In this document: positions 43,381 through 53,566 of the stretch, piece by piece | Layout: the number at the start of each line of letters is the position of its first letter | Numbering within the stretch: the stretch's first letter is position 1 | DNA from: Acanthosepion esculentum | Taxonomy: Eukaryota > Mollusca > Cephalopoda > Sepiida > Sepiidae | DNA: 64,000 nt | Assembly: GCA_964036315.1 (NCBI GenBank) | Contig: OZ038507.1 | Span: 60,801,502-60,865,501, forward strand | Direction: 5' to 3' | Translations under genes and position numbers: made by a program | The notes under the pieces: generated by a model | Told to the model about the DNA's origin: nothing | The model's input: only the letters and a program-made list of their open reading frames with translations | Database searches by the model: none

Positions 43381-44231
43381 TTTTTCTTGTTTATTATTCA
43401 CGGGGGTGGGGAGTATTTATTTTTCAGCGAGCACACAACACTACTTAATATGACACAAGGCCCAGTTTTGAACTGGGTTTAATGCTATTACCGTGAAAAC
43501 ACTGACCAAGTCTCCTCGGCACTTACCCTTTTGGGGTACGCCTCAGGCGTCCGGCCATAAACCCGAAAGGGTGGCACTGCCTAGAGGGAAGGCCTGTTGA
43601 GGCTAGGGATTAATATTTTTATACTTCTTCGGCATGTAGGGGTTCGGGAAGAAGTAAATCTATGTATGTATGCTTGTTTGTTTGCATCCAAATCTAGTAG
43701 CCGCGCTTGACCACGTGGTGAAGGAAAGTATGTTTGTTTTCAATTTAGCATGGACGAGTTAGCCGTCTAAGATCGCTAGCTAGTTGTGCAAATATCACAT
43801 TTCTTCTCTGGGTATGTTACGATGACCGCAGCATCGACTCTGGTTTTGGTTGATTTTCCGTCTGTTTATATACACATCGACAGATCCACTTTTTTATATC
43901 TTGGCTATGATAGCTGTCTGTTTTTTTTGGTCGGATTATGACTTCATCAGCCTGGTGATTTTTATTATCCGTCTATTTATAAAGATGGTGAGATTTTCGT
44001 CTTCTTGTTATTTATTTTTATTTAATTATTTCTCTATCATCGTATAGAAATAAATAAACATATGCATAATTTTAATCAAAAATTGATAATATTTGCTGTA
44101 TGTTTAAAATGGGATTTTGCACCAAATTTTACTACTAGCTTAGTAATTAAATAGTTAATTAATTTTGTTATCTAATAAACACTAACTGTAGATGAGATTT
44201 TGGGCATTTTTATTCTATTTTTAATTATTTA
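43381..44231. other. Gene-free stretch, nothing recognised
   Basis: GC-richer part at 43490-43630 with ACCCGAAAGGGT and GGCACTGCCTAGAG may form local hairpins but matches no RNA gene I know. No coding region. Confidence 0.35.
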
Positions 44232-44766
44232 CACCCTTGTGCAAATTAATTGAAACAATCGCTTTAGTTTCTTTTCTTTCACTATACGGTCAGTTTTAGA
44301 CCCACTGGAGTTACAAGGTGTAATCTATATCTATTTTTTTCCCTCTGAATAGGTCATTTGCAGTGGGGTGCAGTAATATGAATCTATTTTCGGCCTTGAA
44401 AAATATTGCGTAATCCGTGATTGCATCACGCCCAGACACTATCGAATATCGATTAGTTGTCTGTCTTACGGCCATTGTCTGCAATGGACGTTAAGCCAAG
44501 GAAGCGTACGAAAATTGTAACGCTGGACGAACACACTAGCAAGCCTTACCAGTGAGCAAATCAAAGTACTATAGATTGGCACGGAAACTCTACTGATTTA
44601 AATCCAATCGAGAATCTGTGGTCAATCTGCAAGGAACGAATTCGTGGAATGTACATACGAAGTACTAACATGTTCACTGGGTCATGTTTCATTGGAAAAA
44701 TACGAAAAAAAGGGGTAAATAATAACGGACTTATCCGTTTTGTTTCAATTAGTTTGCACAACGGTG
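44232..44766 (+). mobile_element. Internally deleted Tc1 transposon, 535 bp
   Basis: Inverted ends of about 26 bp: left CACCCTTGTGCAAATTAATT then GAAACA; right, reverse-complemented, CACCGTTGTGCAAACTAATT then GAAACA. TA flanks at 44230-44231 and 44767-44768. It contains only the two ends of a transposase gene. Confidence 0.9.
44484..44680 (+). pseudogene. Tc1 transposase remnant (N-terminus joined to C-terminus)
   Basis: MDVKPRKRTKIVTLDEHTS at 44484 looks like a Tc1 N-terminus. After a stop, about 44575-44650 reads DWHGNSTDLNPIENLWSICK, the block holding the final catalytic Glu (DLNPIENLW), then ERIRGMYIRSTN. Both catalytic Asp blocks are deleted. Confidence 0.85.
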
Positions 44767-44768
44767 TA

Positions 44769-46080
44769 AAGTTAATGCTTCGTTGTTGAGATAGTTGCAT
44801 ATAAGTTAGTGTTCAAGAATTGATTTTGGTTTGTTAATTATCAAATAAAACAATGGCACCATATATTCTTCTTACTCCTAATTTTCTCATTATACCCTTT
44901 TGCTAATGTCAGTTTAATCTTTTTCCCTATAATTATTATAAATCTATTTGTCCCTATAATTATGTTTTAAATGCTTCTTGTCTGTCCCTATAATCCTTTT
45001 GCCTAGGTAACTAAAAGAAAGCGACACCTGAAGTTTAAAGAGCATTTTTAAAAATGAAAAATATTTCTTGAGGATTTTATTCTAGTTTTAATTTCAAACA
45101 AATAGATTAAATTTAATATTCGCAATACGCAAAATAATTTGCTGTATTTCAAATCAATTTTAAATTGATTGGAATGATTAAAAATATTTTTACCTTGATT
45201 TTCTAAAAGAGAAACGTGTTAAAAAATAATTTAATTCATTTGTAAATAAGTTCTGAAAATTGCATTAAAAATTTTCGATTATTGCAAAAATTTCCAAATC
45301 AACGTGTTTTCATCGCAAAAAAAAAAAAACAAAAAAAAAACGCCCGAATTTCCAGCACAAATTCATGGTCCCACGTTGACGACAGAAAAAGAAGAGATTT
45401 TTAACCCAAGTTTCCAAGGTTTTAAAAAGGGTTTTTTAAAAGTGTTATACATAAAATATAAATGATCCTTTGGTTTTTGCTCTTAATAACACAAGGATTT
45501 TGACGATAAAACTTTTGTTTTTACTAAATTTGGAGGTATTTTTTCATTGTGTACGCTCATTTTTTTACCGAATCTTTAGCTGTACCTACGCACCATAGGT
45601 CTGTCACTACGCACTTTCTGTCCGTCTCTATAATTCTGCTTTCAAAGCGACGATAACGAAAAGATAAAAAAAAAAAAATGTTTGCGTGTGTTAAACTGAA
45701 ACGTTGACTGGAAGGAAACAAAGGAAATGAGAAAATGATGTAAGGGAGATAACTCCCATTTCTTAATCACTCACAAATCTGAAATAATGTTGCACACGAA
45801 GTATTTTTAGCGAAGAAATATAGAATTAAAAACTAATTTAATAGTGTGACGTCGTTTTGGTGAGTAAAAGGGGAAATCGATGCGTGAATTTTGATAGCTG
45901 TAAATATTTTGTTTCCGTGTTTTCGTTTCGTTTTTTTTTGTTTTTGTTTTTTTTTATGTCAATCTGGAAACTGAAGTGATTTTTTTTTGTTTCTATGACG
46001 TCACCGTAAAAGAACAGTTTCAAATTTTAAATTTGCGTCAGAAGCAGACTTTTTTTTAATATATAAATGGAAAGCATCCA
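44769..46080. other. Gene-free stretch, nothing recognised
   Basis: AT-rich, with poly-A/poly-T runs. Repeated 'TCCCTATAATTAT' words near 44920-44990. No supported coding region. Confidence 0.35.
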
Positions 46081-46179
46081 ACAATCGTATTCATTCCAGT
46101 TTTCTATTTGATTCTTACTTACATAAGCTTCCTTTTTTCAACATTTTTATCTTATTCAATTTTCTCTATCCGACAGTAT

Positions 46180-46256
46180 ACTCCTTTTTGAAACAAAAAG
46201 TCGTTTTCTTTCTGCTACTGTTGTTGTTGTTGTTGTAGTAATTCATCATCATCATC

Positions 46257-46311
<55 letters not shown>

Positions 46312-46935
46312 ACAACAATTTTTATTATTGACAGTAAGAAATAGACCCTATTTCCAAAATAAAGAATATTAAAACACACCCAAACTGTTTTTTCTACCCA
46401 ATAACAGACAATATTTACAGATATACCAAAAAAAAAAAAATAAAAAGGTTCATAGTTCCGCTTTAGCGTGTGTCCTATCGTTCAGTGTGTCCTACCACCA
46501 CACTTATATTCTACTTTATCTAACGTAAAGGGAAAAGCAAAAACCGAACGAGGGATGCCATTCAGTGCTGTATTATAAAATTTTAAATAAAAAAGAAATT
46601 ATAAAATAAGAAATTTGACTAAAAAATCATATAACAAGCGATGAAACTGGCAAGCCACCTTCTGCAAGTTCTTTCAATCAGGTATTCTTCTCCATAAGCT
46701 GAGTGAATATTTAAAGTCGTTCAACTGCAGAGTTCCCTTTTTGAAACTCAAAAAGCATTATGTGCCTTAAATGCACCTTCGACAACTCCATCTTTAATTA
46801 AAAACATTCTGAATGTCTTTTAATATTTCGAGAAAAAAATGTCGAGACAGTGCCTTAATAATGTAGGGCACAAATGTGCTGGTAGGATACACACTAAAGC
46901 AGAAACTGGTCGGTAGAACACACGCTGAAGCGGCA
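46180..46935 (-). mobile_element. Inverted copy of the mariner derivative plus flank found at 52.5-53.7 kb
   Basis: Minus-strand reading matches 52521-53152 and 53155-53700: GGTATATCTGTAAATATTGT, TCTGTTATTGGGTAGAAAAA, a trinucleotide run and CTTTTTGTTTCAAAAAG. The mariner part itself (about 46447-46930) has related terminal sequences with ACACACGCTAAAGCGG-type ends at both sides and an N-terminal transposase piece (about 46680-46790). The catalytic domain is deleted. Confidence 0.75.
46243..46312. repeat. (ATC)n microsatellite
   Basis: About 22 ATC triplets, the inverted counterpart of the (GAT)n runs at 52664 and 53295. Confidence 0.95.
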
Positions 46936-47201
46936 CCTAATCCATAATACAACACACACCGTTGAAATCAAAGTGTCTATTGTTTAGAAATTAACCTCAC
47001 TATGTTAAATATTGGACCAGTCAGAGAAAACTAAAACCCTATATTTTTTTTCTCTTGAGCCTACTTTCAGGGGAGAAAAAAGAAATGTCTTTCACAGGTT
47101 GTGACTTTCAGCGAGCAGAGATGCGATTGTCTCCAAGTCGAAGAGAAGATATGGCTACATAGCTTTTTCCTTCTCTTCAGCGACAGTTGAAAGAAACGGG
47201 G

Positions 47202-47571
47202 GTCGGCGACTTCAAACGAATCATCTCCAACAGCAACAACAAAGACGGTCAGTGAATATTCGCTGACAATCATGTGTCGGCGACTTCAAACGAATCATCT
47301 CCAACAGCAACAGCAAAGACGGTCAGTGAATATTCGCTGACAATCATGTGTCTGCAACTTCAAACGAATCATCTTCAACGGCATCAACAAAGACGGTCAG
47401 TGAATATTCGCTGGCAATCATGTGTCTGCAACTTCAAACGAATCATCTTCAACGGCATCAACAAAGACGGTCAGTGAATATTCGCTGACAATCATGTGTC
47501 TGCAACTTCAAACGAATCATCTTCAACGGCATCAACAAAGACGGTCAGTGAATATTCGCTGACGATAAAAG
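47202..47571. repeat. 74-bp tandem repeat, five copies
   Basis: Unit start (GTCGGCGAC or GTCTGCAAC then TTCAAACGAATCATC) at 47202, 47276, 47350, 47424 and 47498. Each contains CAAAGACGGTCAGTGAATAT and TCGCTGACAATCATGTG. The first two units share the CGGCGAC variant, the last three the CTGCAAC variant. 74 is not a multiple of 3, so no repeated peptide. Confidence 0.95.
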
Positions 47572-47959
47572 TCTTTGGTTAATCATTGCTTATTGTTTTT
47601 GTGTACCAACCATTTAAAGGTTTTTTCTAAGCTACAGATTTTTTTTGTACCAACTATTTAAAGGTCTTTTCTAAGTTGCATTTTTTCTCTGTACCCACTT
47701 CCCAAATACTTTAAGTCAGCTAAAGATTACTTCTACTCCTTTTCGATTCTTTTGAATTCATGTACATATGTTTGTAAATACAAATGATTTATTTAACAGG
47801 CATGAGGCCATTTCTTCTTTATTTTAATTTTATTATTGTTTGAAATTCAGATTTTTTTTATATACCCCCCCTGAAAAACAGAACTTCCTACAAGCTACAT
47901 TCCATTATCACCATTATTGCCTTTATTATTATCATTGTTGCCTTTTCATTATTACTGCC

Positions 47960-48335
47960 AAACGCAAGATAAGACGTAGCTACATAGCCTCCCACCCCCA
48001 CAGTTCGTACTGAAATAAACTTGTTTTGGAGACTTTCAAACGAATCAACTACAATAAAAACAACAGATTGGACAGTCATTGAATATTCGCTGACGATCAT
48101 GTGTCGGTGACTTCAAATGAAACATCTCCAACAACAACAACTAAGCCGGTCAGGGAATCTTTTCTCAGCCAAAGCTTTTTTTTTTCTGTGGACCAACTAT
48201 TTAAGAGTCTTTAACTAAACTAAAGACTATTTTTACTCCTTTTTGACTCTTTTGAATTCATGTAAATATTGTTGTAAATACAAATGATTTACTTAACAGG
48301 CAGGAAACCATGTTTACTTTATTTTTATTTTATTA
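47960..48335. repeat. Diverged duplicate of the 47.1-47.85 kb segment
   Basis: GTAGCTACATAGCC, about 1.8 copies of the 74-bp unit (48025-48160) and a downstream block (ACCAACTATTTAA, TTTTGAATTCATGTA, TACAAATGATTTA.TTAACAGG) repeat in the same order as 47150-47850. This indicates a segment duplication with later change in unit number. Confidence 0.8.
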
Positions 48336-48779
48336 TTGTTTGGAATTCGGACGTTCGGACTTTTAATATGAAAAAACAACCCTGGATGACCGAATTTTCT
48401 ACAGCAGCACACCAACAAAATGATGCCGGGGTGCAAAATATACGAAAAGCCAATATACTAACTGCAACAGTCACGCTATTAAGGGTATAACAAGCACATA
48501 CGTCACAGCCAAATATATGATGATATTATTATTTCAATTATTTTTTTATTTATTTTTGCACAGTGTTTGTTTTATAATCACTTGCCTAGTCAACCAATAA
48601 CCTAAGGGTGTGCTTTTTTTTTCTTTTTTTTTTTTTTTGTTTGCACTAAATAAACAAAAGATATATATTAACAGAAAAAAAACGAATTCAATGGACAAAT
48701 CTCTTTCCAGGATAATTGTTATCTCCAAAAAATAAATTCTTAAAAACTAAAACTAATTTCTGGTTTTAAATAACCTGCA
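48336..48779. other. Gene-free stretch
   Basis: Poly-T tract at 48616-48640. No coding region recognised. Confidence 0.35.
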
Positions 48780-48974
48780 AAGGCTTGATAAGCCGTAAAG
48801 AAACGAATCATTTTTTTTTATTTACTGGAGAGCTGGTGCACCAAGGACTTTGTTATTGGGGTTCTTTTCTTTATCAGACCCAAAGCTCCAACCATAACAG
48901 GAATAGTTTTAGTTTTTAAGGGCCATATTTTCTATATTTCCATCTCCAGGTTTTTGTATTTGCTTCAGTCAGTT

Positions 48975-49230
48975 ATGTGGCATGCGTGATACACTCTTAG
49001 CCGATCATGTATCGTTCGATTTTTCCCCCGCAGTAGGTTGCTATTTCTTTCTGCGGTAGACCAGTTGTCATCCAAGACTTTAGAACCTGGTCTGTCCTGC
49101 TATTTAGTCATAGCTGGGGTGGGGAGAAGAATAGGATTCATACCTTTCCCAAGAGTATCATCACGTAAGTGAATGTAATGGATTCGAACTCGGCTCTCCA
49201 ATTCCTCAATCCGAGCCGCTATCCCAATGC
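48975..49230 (-). mobile_element. Second-family SINE inserted in LINE copy C
   Basis: Reverse complement matches 28237-28440: AGCGGCTCGGATTGAGG, GGAGAGCCGAGTTCGAATCC (B box) and TTCACTTACGTGATGATAC, then TAAATAGCAGGACAG and ACAACTGGTCTACC. The LINE sequence resumes on both sides; exact target duplication is uncertain (TGCTT.AGT-like at both ends). Confidence 0.75.
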
Positions 49231-49424
49231 TTAGTCTTTCGAAAAACATTCGCAGAGACACTCTTGTCACTATGCACGCTCAGGTCAATAATTGTGCAAT
49301 TGTTTTTTCTGTCTTTGACAATAATGTCTGGGTGATTTTCTTGTATTTTTTGATCTGTGTTGATAAGGAAATTCCCAGAGGATGGTAACATCTGCTCCCT
49401 CAACTACAGATTCAGGATGACATT

Positions 49425-49428
49425 CATA

Positions 49429-49483
<55 letters not shown>

Positions 49484-49485
49484 TT
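49425..49485. repeat. (TTA)n microsatellite
   Basis: About 20 TTA triplets, next to LINE copy C. Confidence 0.95.
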
Positions 49486-49555
49486 CTTTGATATCTGGCG
49501 TTTACACATTTCTTTCCAGGTCCTGCCCAGGGACCTAAGGTTAGAAATGGCATCA

Positions 49556-49970
49556 TGACACTTTCCACTGCAAAAAAATAAAAAATAATTACATAGATAA
49601 AGCCCTTCGTAAAGTGTGGGCTGTACTTGTCAGAACAATTTTTTGTATCTCTTTGAGGCATGGACTTCCAGGGATCCCTTCAATCAGCCTACTGGAATCT
49701 TTTCCAACCACTCCAAGGGCTCCAACTACAACAGGGATTGTTGATGTTTCCATGTGCCACATTTTTGAGATTTCTATTTCAAGGTCCTTGTATTTTGACA
49801 GTTTTTTGAATATCTTCAAAGATACATTGCAGTCTGCAGGGACTTCCATATCAATAAGGAGGCACTTATTTTGTTTGTGGTCTTTAATAACAATGTCTGG
49901 GCGGTTGGCTTTTTTGATTGTTCTGTCAGTGTGTATTGTGTAGTACCATAGAATTGTAACAGGTCCTATC
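49556..49970 (-). pseudogene. LINE ORF2 C-terminal region, copy B
   Basis: 49849-49589 on the minus strand is the cleanest piece: MEVPADCNVSLKIFKKLSKY, KDLEIEISKMWHMETSTIPV and VVGALGVVGKDSSRLIEGIP, then LKEIQKIVLTSTAHTLRRAL. This is the conserved C-terminal tail of a non-LTR retrotransposon family common in invertebrates. Upstream to 49960 a decayed ILWYY.IHTD..I-like part is visible. 5'-truncated, no RT motifs. Confidence 0.85.
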
Positions 49971-49974
49971 TCCG

Positions 49975-50026
49975 TAATTATTATTATTATTATTATTATT
50001 GTTGTTGTTGTTGTTGTTTTAAAAAT
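49975..50026. repeat. (TTA)n(TTG)n microsatellite
   Basis: TTA triplets changing into TTG triplets; a similar triplet run adjoins copy C, so these may be grown-out internal sequence of the LINE or its tail. Confidence 0.9.
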
Positions 50027-50159
50027 TTCTTTTTGGCCTGAATTATTTTTATAATCAAATGCTGGATCAAAACCAACAACCTAGGGTGAGTGAGAGATGT
50101 GATATTTTTTTGTTTCCACTTAATTGAACGAAAAGACAGCTATTGACAAAACAACAAAA

Positions 50160-50870
50160 AAAGCCTAAATGAACAAAGCTCTTGATAGGATATAGACTGC
50201 GATTGTTAGAACTATTTTTTGAATTTCCTTAAAAGCTGGTGTACCAGGGATTTTGTTGATTTCTTCTTGAGTTCCTTTCTTTATGAGACCCAAAGCTTCA
50301 ACCACAACAGGAACAGTTTTAATTTTTAAGTGACACATTTTTTTTCTATTTCCATCTGCAGATCTTTGTATTTGCTTTGTATTTGCTTAGTTTTTCAAAA
50401 ACATTCGCAGAGACACTTTTGTCACTTTGTACGCTCATGCCAATAAGTGTGCAAACTGTTTTCTTTTCTGTCTTTGATAATAATGTCTGGTTGATTTGTT
50501 TGCTTGTATTGTTTGTTCCGTGTTGATAAGAAAAATCCCAGAGGATGGTAGCATCTACTCCTTCAACTACAGATTCAGGATGATGTCCATGCCAATTTGC
50601 AGCTGTTTCTATCCAGCAATGATGACAGATCTTCCATTTCAGATATTGACCTACTCTATCATGACGGGTTTTGTGCTCACTGGGTGTGAACATTGAGCAT
50701 CCTGAGATTGGGTAATCAATAGTCTCAATGTATTAGTCACAGAACTGACATTTTGGGTCCGTATTATTATGCAAGATACTAGATTGGTAGTTGCGTGTAA
50801 GCAAGCTCTGGTCCCGTGCAGCGAGAATAAAACTCTTCAGGCCTGAACTCCTTAATCCCTGGTCAGTTGC
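50160..50870 (-). pseudogene. LINE ORF2 C-terminal region, copy A (longest)
   Basis: Minus strand, high to low: YATDQGLR, SFILAARDQSLLTRNYQSSI, LHNNTDPKCQFC and ETIDYPISGCSMFTPSEHKT, the zinc-knuckle-like C..C...H/C segment after the RT. At 50693-50346 follow RHDRVGQYLKWKICHHCWIE and HHPESVVEGVDATILWDFSY, then SVQSDKSVSANVFEKLSKY. At about 50340-50165, in another frame, come TVPVVVEALGLIKKGTQEEI and EIQKIVLTIAVYILSRALFI. Stops at several points. Decayed RT-like sequence may continue to about 51075. Confidence 0.86.
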
Positions 50871-51114
50871 GTAATGATCTACATCAGAATTTTTATCTTG
50901 GCTATGTCAACACTTTTGGTTCAAGCTTTCTTCTATTTGCTTTTTCGTATCTTGTTTCAGTTTTCTTGCTGATTTGGGGGGCAGTCGTATCGACTTCACC
51001 GCTGTTTTCAATATTGAACCCCAAACCCTCTTGTGTATTTGTGGGCTTTTTTAGGCATCATTACGAGTTGTAACATCCAATGTCCTTTTTCTGCCATCCA
51101 TTTACACGAGCACA

Positions 51115-51990
51115 TTAAGTAGCTTGGTCATGGCTCTCCACAACTTCCTATTCGTTGTAGCTCTAATTAATGCTTGTCCCCTTAATATGCGCCCCAGTCC
51201 CTGTTCTATCCACTAACACAAGCTCGTTAATTAGCTTGATCATAATTCTCCACAACGTCCCATCCTTTGTAGCTATAAGCAATGTTTGTCTCCCTACTAT
51301 CCCTCCAAATCTTTGTCCTGCCAACCGTTTATACTAGCTCGTTAATTAGTTTGATCATGGCTCTCCACAACTTCCTATTCTTTGTCGCTCTAAGCAATGT
51401 TTGTCTCCTCACTACCCATCCCAGTCCCTGTTCTGCTATCCATTTACACAAGCTCGTTAAGTAGTTTGGTCATGGCTCTCCACTACTTCCTTCCTTTCCT
51501 TTGTAGCTCTAATTAATGTTTCCCTTTCCTGTTTTCAATATTTAACGCGAACCCTCTTGTATATATTATGGGATTATTTTGATACAGAATAAAGCTTTTT
51601 GCTTTTTTCAGGCTCCATTACGAGTTGTAACAGCCAATGTTCTTGTTCTGACATCCATTTACACGAGCTCGTTAAGTAGCTTGGTCATGGCTCTCCACAA
51701 CTTCCTATCTGTTGTAGCTCTAATTAATGCCTGTCTCCTTAATATGCGTCCCAGTCCCTGTTCTATCCACTTACACAAGCGCGTTAATTAGGTTGATCAT
51801 GGCCCTCCGCAACTTCCTATCCTTTGTAGCTCTAATTAATGTTTCCCTTACTACTCCTCCCAGTCTCTTTCCTGCCATCCATTTACACAAGTTCGTTCAG
51901 GACCTTGATCATGGTTCTCCACAACTTCCTATAATTTGTAGCTCTAATTAATAGTTGTTCCCTTACTATTTCTCCCAGTCCCTGTTCTGC
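51115..51990 (-). repeat. Tandem array of LINE-terminus units, about 105-120 bp, seven to eight copies
   Basis: Units share TGGCTCTCCACAACTTCCTA, TTTGTAGCTCTAATTAATG, CCAGTCCCTGTTCTG and CCATTTACACAAGCTCGTTA. The CTCCACAACTTCCTATC..TTTGTAGCTCTAA core equals that of the 35.66-36.42 kb array, so both arrays derive from the same retrotransposon 3' end, with different spacer sequence between the cores. Confidence 0.8.
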
Positions 51991-52165
51991 GATCCATTTA
52001 TCAGGTCATCCTATAAGTTCTGTCCGAAATATTATATATGTAATCACTATCAAATTTTACAGTATTCTAAAATGTCAAATGATACTGACTGATAATCATA
52101 TGAATTTAGAAACCTTTAACTTAATGTAATTTCTTTGAATAATTTGACTGAATTAATTACTCAAA
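51991..52165. other. Spacer, nothing recognised
   Basis: AT-rich; no coding region. Confidence 0.3.
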
Positions 52166-52515
52166 TTAGCCTCTCAAAGCTGGAGTTGTCGAAGGTGCAG
52201 TTAAGGCACATAATGCTTTTTGAGTTTCAAAAAGGGAATTCTGCAGCTGAAGCGACTTGAAATATTCACTCAGCTTATGGAGAAGAATGCCGGATTGAAA
52301 GAACTTGCAGAAGATGGTTTGCCAATTTCGTCGCTTGTTTTATGATTTTTTAGTCAAATTTCATATTTTATAATTTCTTTTTATTTTATAATACAACAAT
52401 AAATGTCACCCCGCCTTCCGTTTTTACTTTTCCCCTTACGTTAGATAATATAGGATACAAGTGTGTTGGTAGGACACACTGATCGGTAGGACACACGCTA
52501 AAGCGGAACTATGGA
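52166..52515 (+). mobile_element. Deleted mariner derivative, 5'-truncated copy
   Basis: GAGTTGTCGAAGGTGCAGTT through GAACTTGCAGAAGATGGTTT is the N-terminal transposase coding, then a jump to GCCTTCCGTTTTTACTTTTC, CTTACGTTAGATAATATAGG and the 3' end ACACACGCTAAAGCGG. No catalytic domain. Confidence 0.75.
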
Positions 52516-52520
52516 CTTTT

Positions 52521-53152
52521 TTCTTTCAGTTTTTTTTTTTTTTTTTTGGTATGTCTGTAAATATTGTCTGTTATTGGGTAGAAAAAAGAGTTTGGGTCTG
52601 TTTTAATATTGTATGTGTTGGAAATAGGGTCTACTTCCTACTGTCAATAATAAAAATGTTGTTGTTGTTGATGATGATGATGATGATGATGAGGAGGAGG
52701 AGGATGATTAACAATAGCAGAAAGAAAACGACTTTTTGTTGCAAAAAGAAGAATACCGTGGAATAGAGAAAATTGAATAAGATCAGTTTCTGCTGATTCC
52801 CTCCAACCACCACATTTGTGCCCTACATTATTCAGGCATTGTCTCGACATTTTTTTCTCGATAAAGGATATTCAGAATGTTTTTGATTAAAGATGGAGTT
52901 GTCGAAGGTGCAGTTAAGGCACATAATGCTTTATGAGTTTCAAAAAGGGAACTCTGCAGCTGAAGCGACTTGAAATATTCACTCAGCTTATGGAGAAGAA
53001 TGCCGGATTGAAAGAACTTGCAGAAGGTAACCACCTTCTGCAAGTTCTTTCCCTCCTTCCGTTTTTGCTTTTCCCCTTACGTTAGATAACGTAGGATACA
53101 AGTGTGTTGGTAAGACACACTGATCGATAGGACACACGCTAAAGCGGAACTA
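52521..53152 (+). mobile_element. Deleted mariner derivative with flank, first tandem copy
   Basis: Flank GGTATGTCTGTAAATATTG and TCTGTTATTGGGTAGAAAAA, a (GAT)n/(GAG)n run, then the mariner 5' region (TTTGTGCCCTACATTATTCA) and N-terminal coding to 53028. A small inverted repeat (53010-53051) follows, then the 3' end GTGTGTTGGTAAGACACAC and ACACACGCTAAAGCGG. Repeated at 53155 onward at about 628 bp offset. Confidence 0.78.
53010..53051. other. 19-bp inverted repeat at a mariner deletion junction
   Basis: GAAAGAACTTGCAGAAGGT, loop AACC, then the exact complement. It sits exactly where N-terminal transposase coding stops and the element's 3' end begins, so it was probably formed by template switching or end-joining during the deletion. 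Confidence 0.9.
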
Positions 53153-53294
53153 TGGAGCTTTTTTTTTTTTTTTTGGTATGTCTGTAAATATTGTCTGTTA
53201 TTGGGTAGAAAAAAGAGTTTGGGTGTGTTTTAATATTCTTTGTTTTGGAAATAGGGTCTATTTCTTACTGTCAATAATGAAAAAAATGTTGTTG

Positions 53295-53295
53295 T

Positions 53296-53365
<70 letters not shown>

Positions 53366-53366
53366 A
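53295..53366. repeat. (GAT)n microsatellite
   Basis: About 23 GAT triplets. The shorter counterpart is at 52664-52705 and the inverted counterpart at 46243. Confidence 0.95.
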
Positions 53367-53566
53367 AATTACTACAACAACAACAACAGTAGCAGAAAGA
53401 AAACGACTTTTTGTTGCAAAAAGAAGAATACCGTGGAATAGAGAAAATTGAATGAGATCAGTTTCTGCTGATTCCCTCCAACCACCACATTTGTGCCCTA
53501 CATTATTCAGGCATCGTCTCGACATTTTTTCTCGATAAAGGATATTCAGAATGTTTTTGATTAAAG

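Larger units (their letters stand above)
48780..49490 (-). pseudogene. LINE ORF2 C-terminal region, copy C, split by a SINE
   Basis: Minus strand: about 49430-49250 reads ESVVEGADVTILWEFPYQ-like, NTDQKIQENHPDIIVKDRK and IDLSVHSDKSVSANVF. After the SINE at 48975-49230, the remainder at about 48975-48800 reads in pieces like the VPVVV.ALG and IPG parts of copies A and B. The family signature is DIIVKD......IDMSVP.D......YDKLSKY.DLEIEI..MW followed by PVVVGALG. Broken by stops and the insertion. Confidence 0.8.

Noticed and set aside
43490..43640. Possible structured RNA gene in a GC-richer patch
   Set aside because: Short complementary words exist, but no pol III promoter, no tRNA, snRNA or 5S landmarks and no second copy were seen.
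53178..53525. Open frames with Met or His runs
   Set aside because: They are translations of the (GAT)n/(ATC)n microsatellite within the mariner flank.
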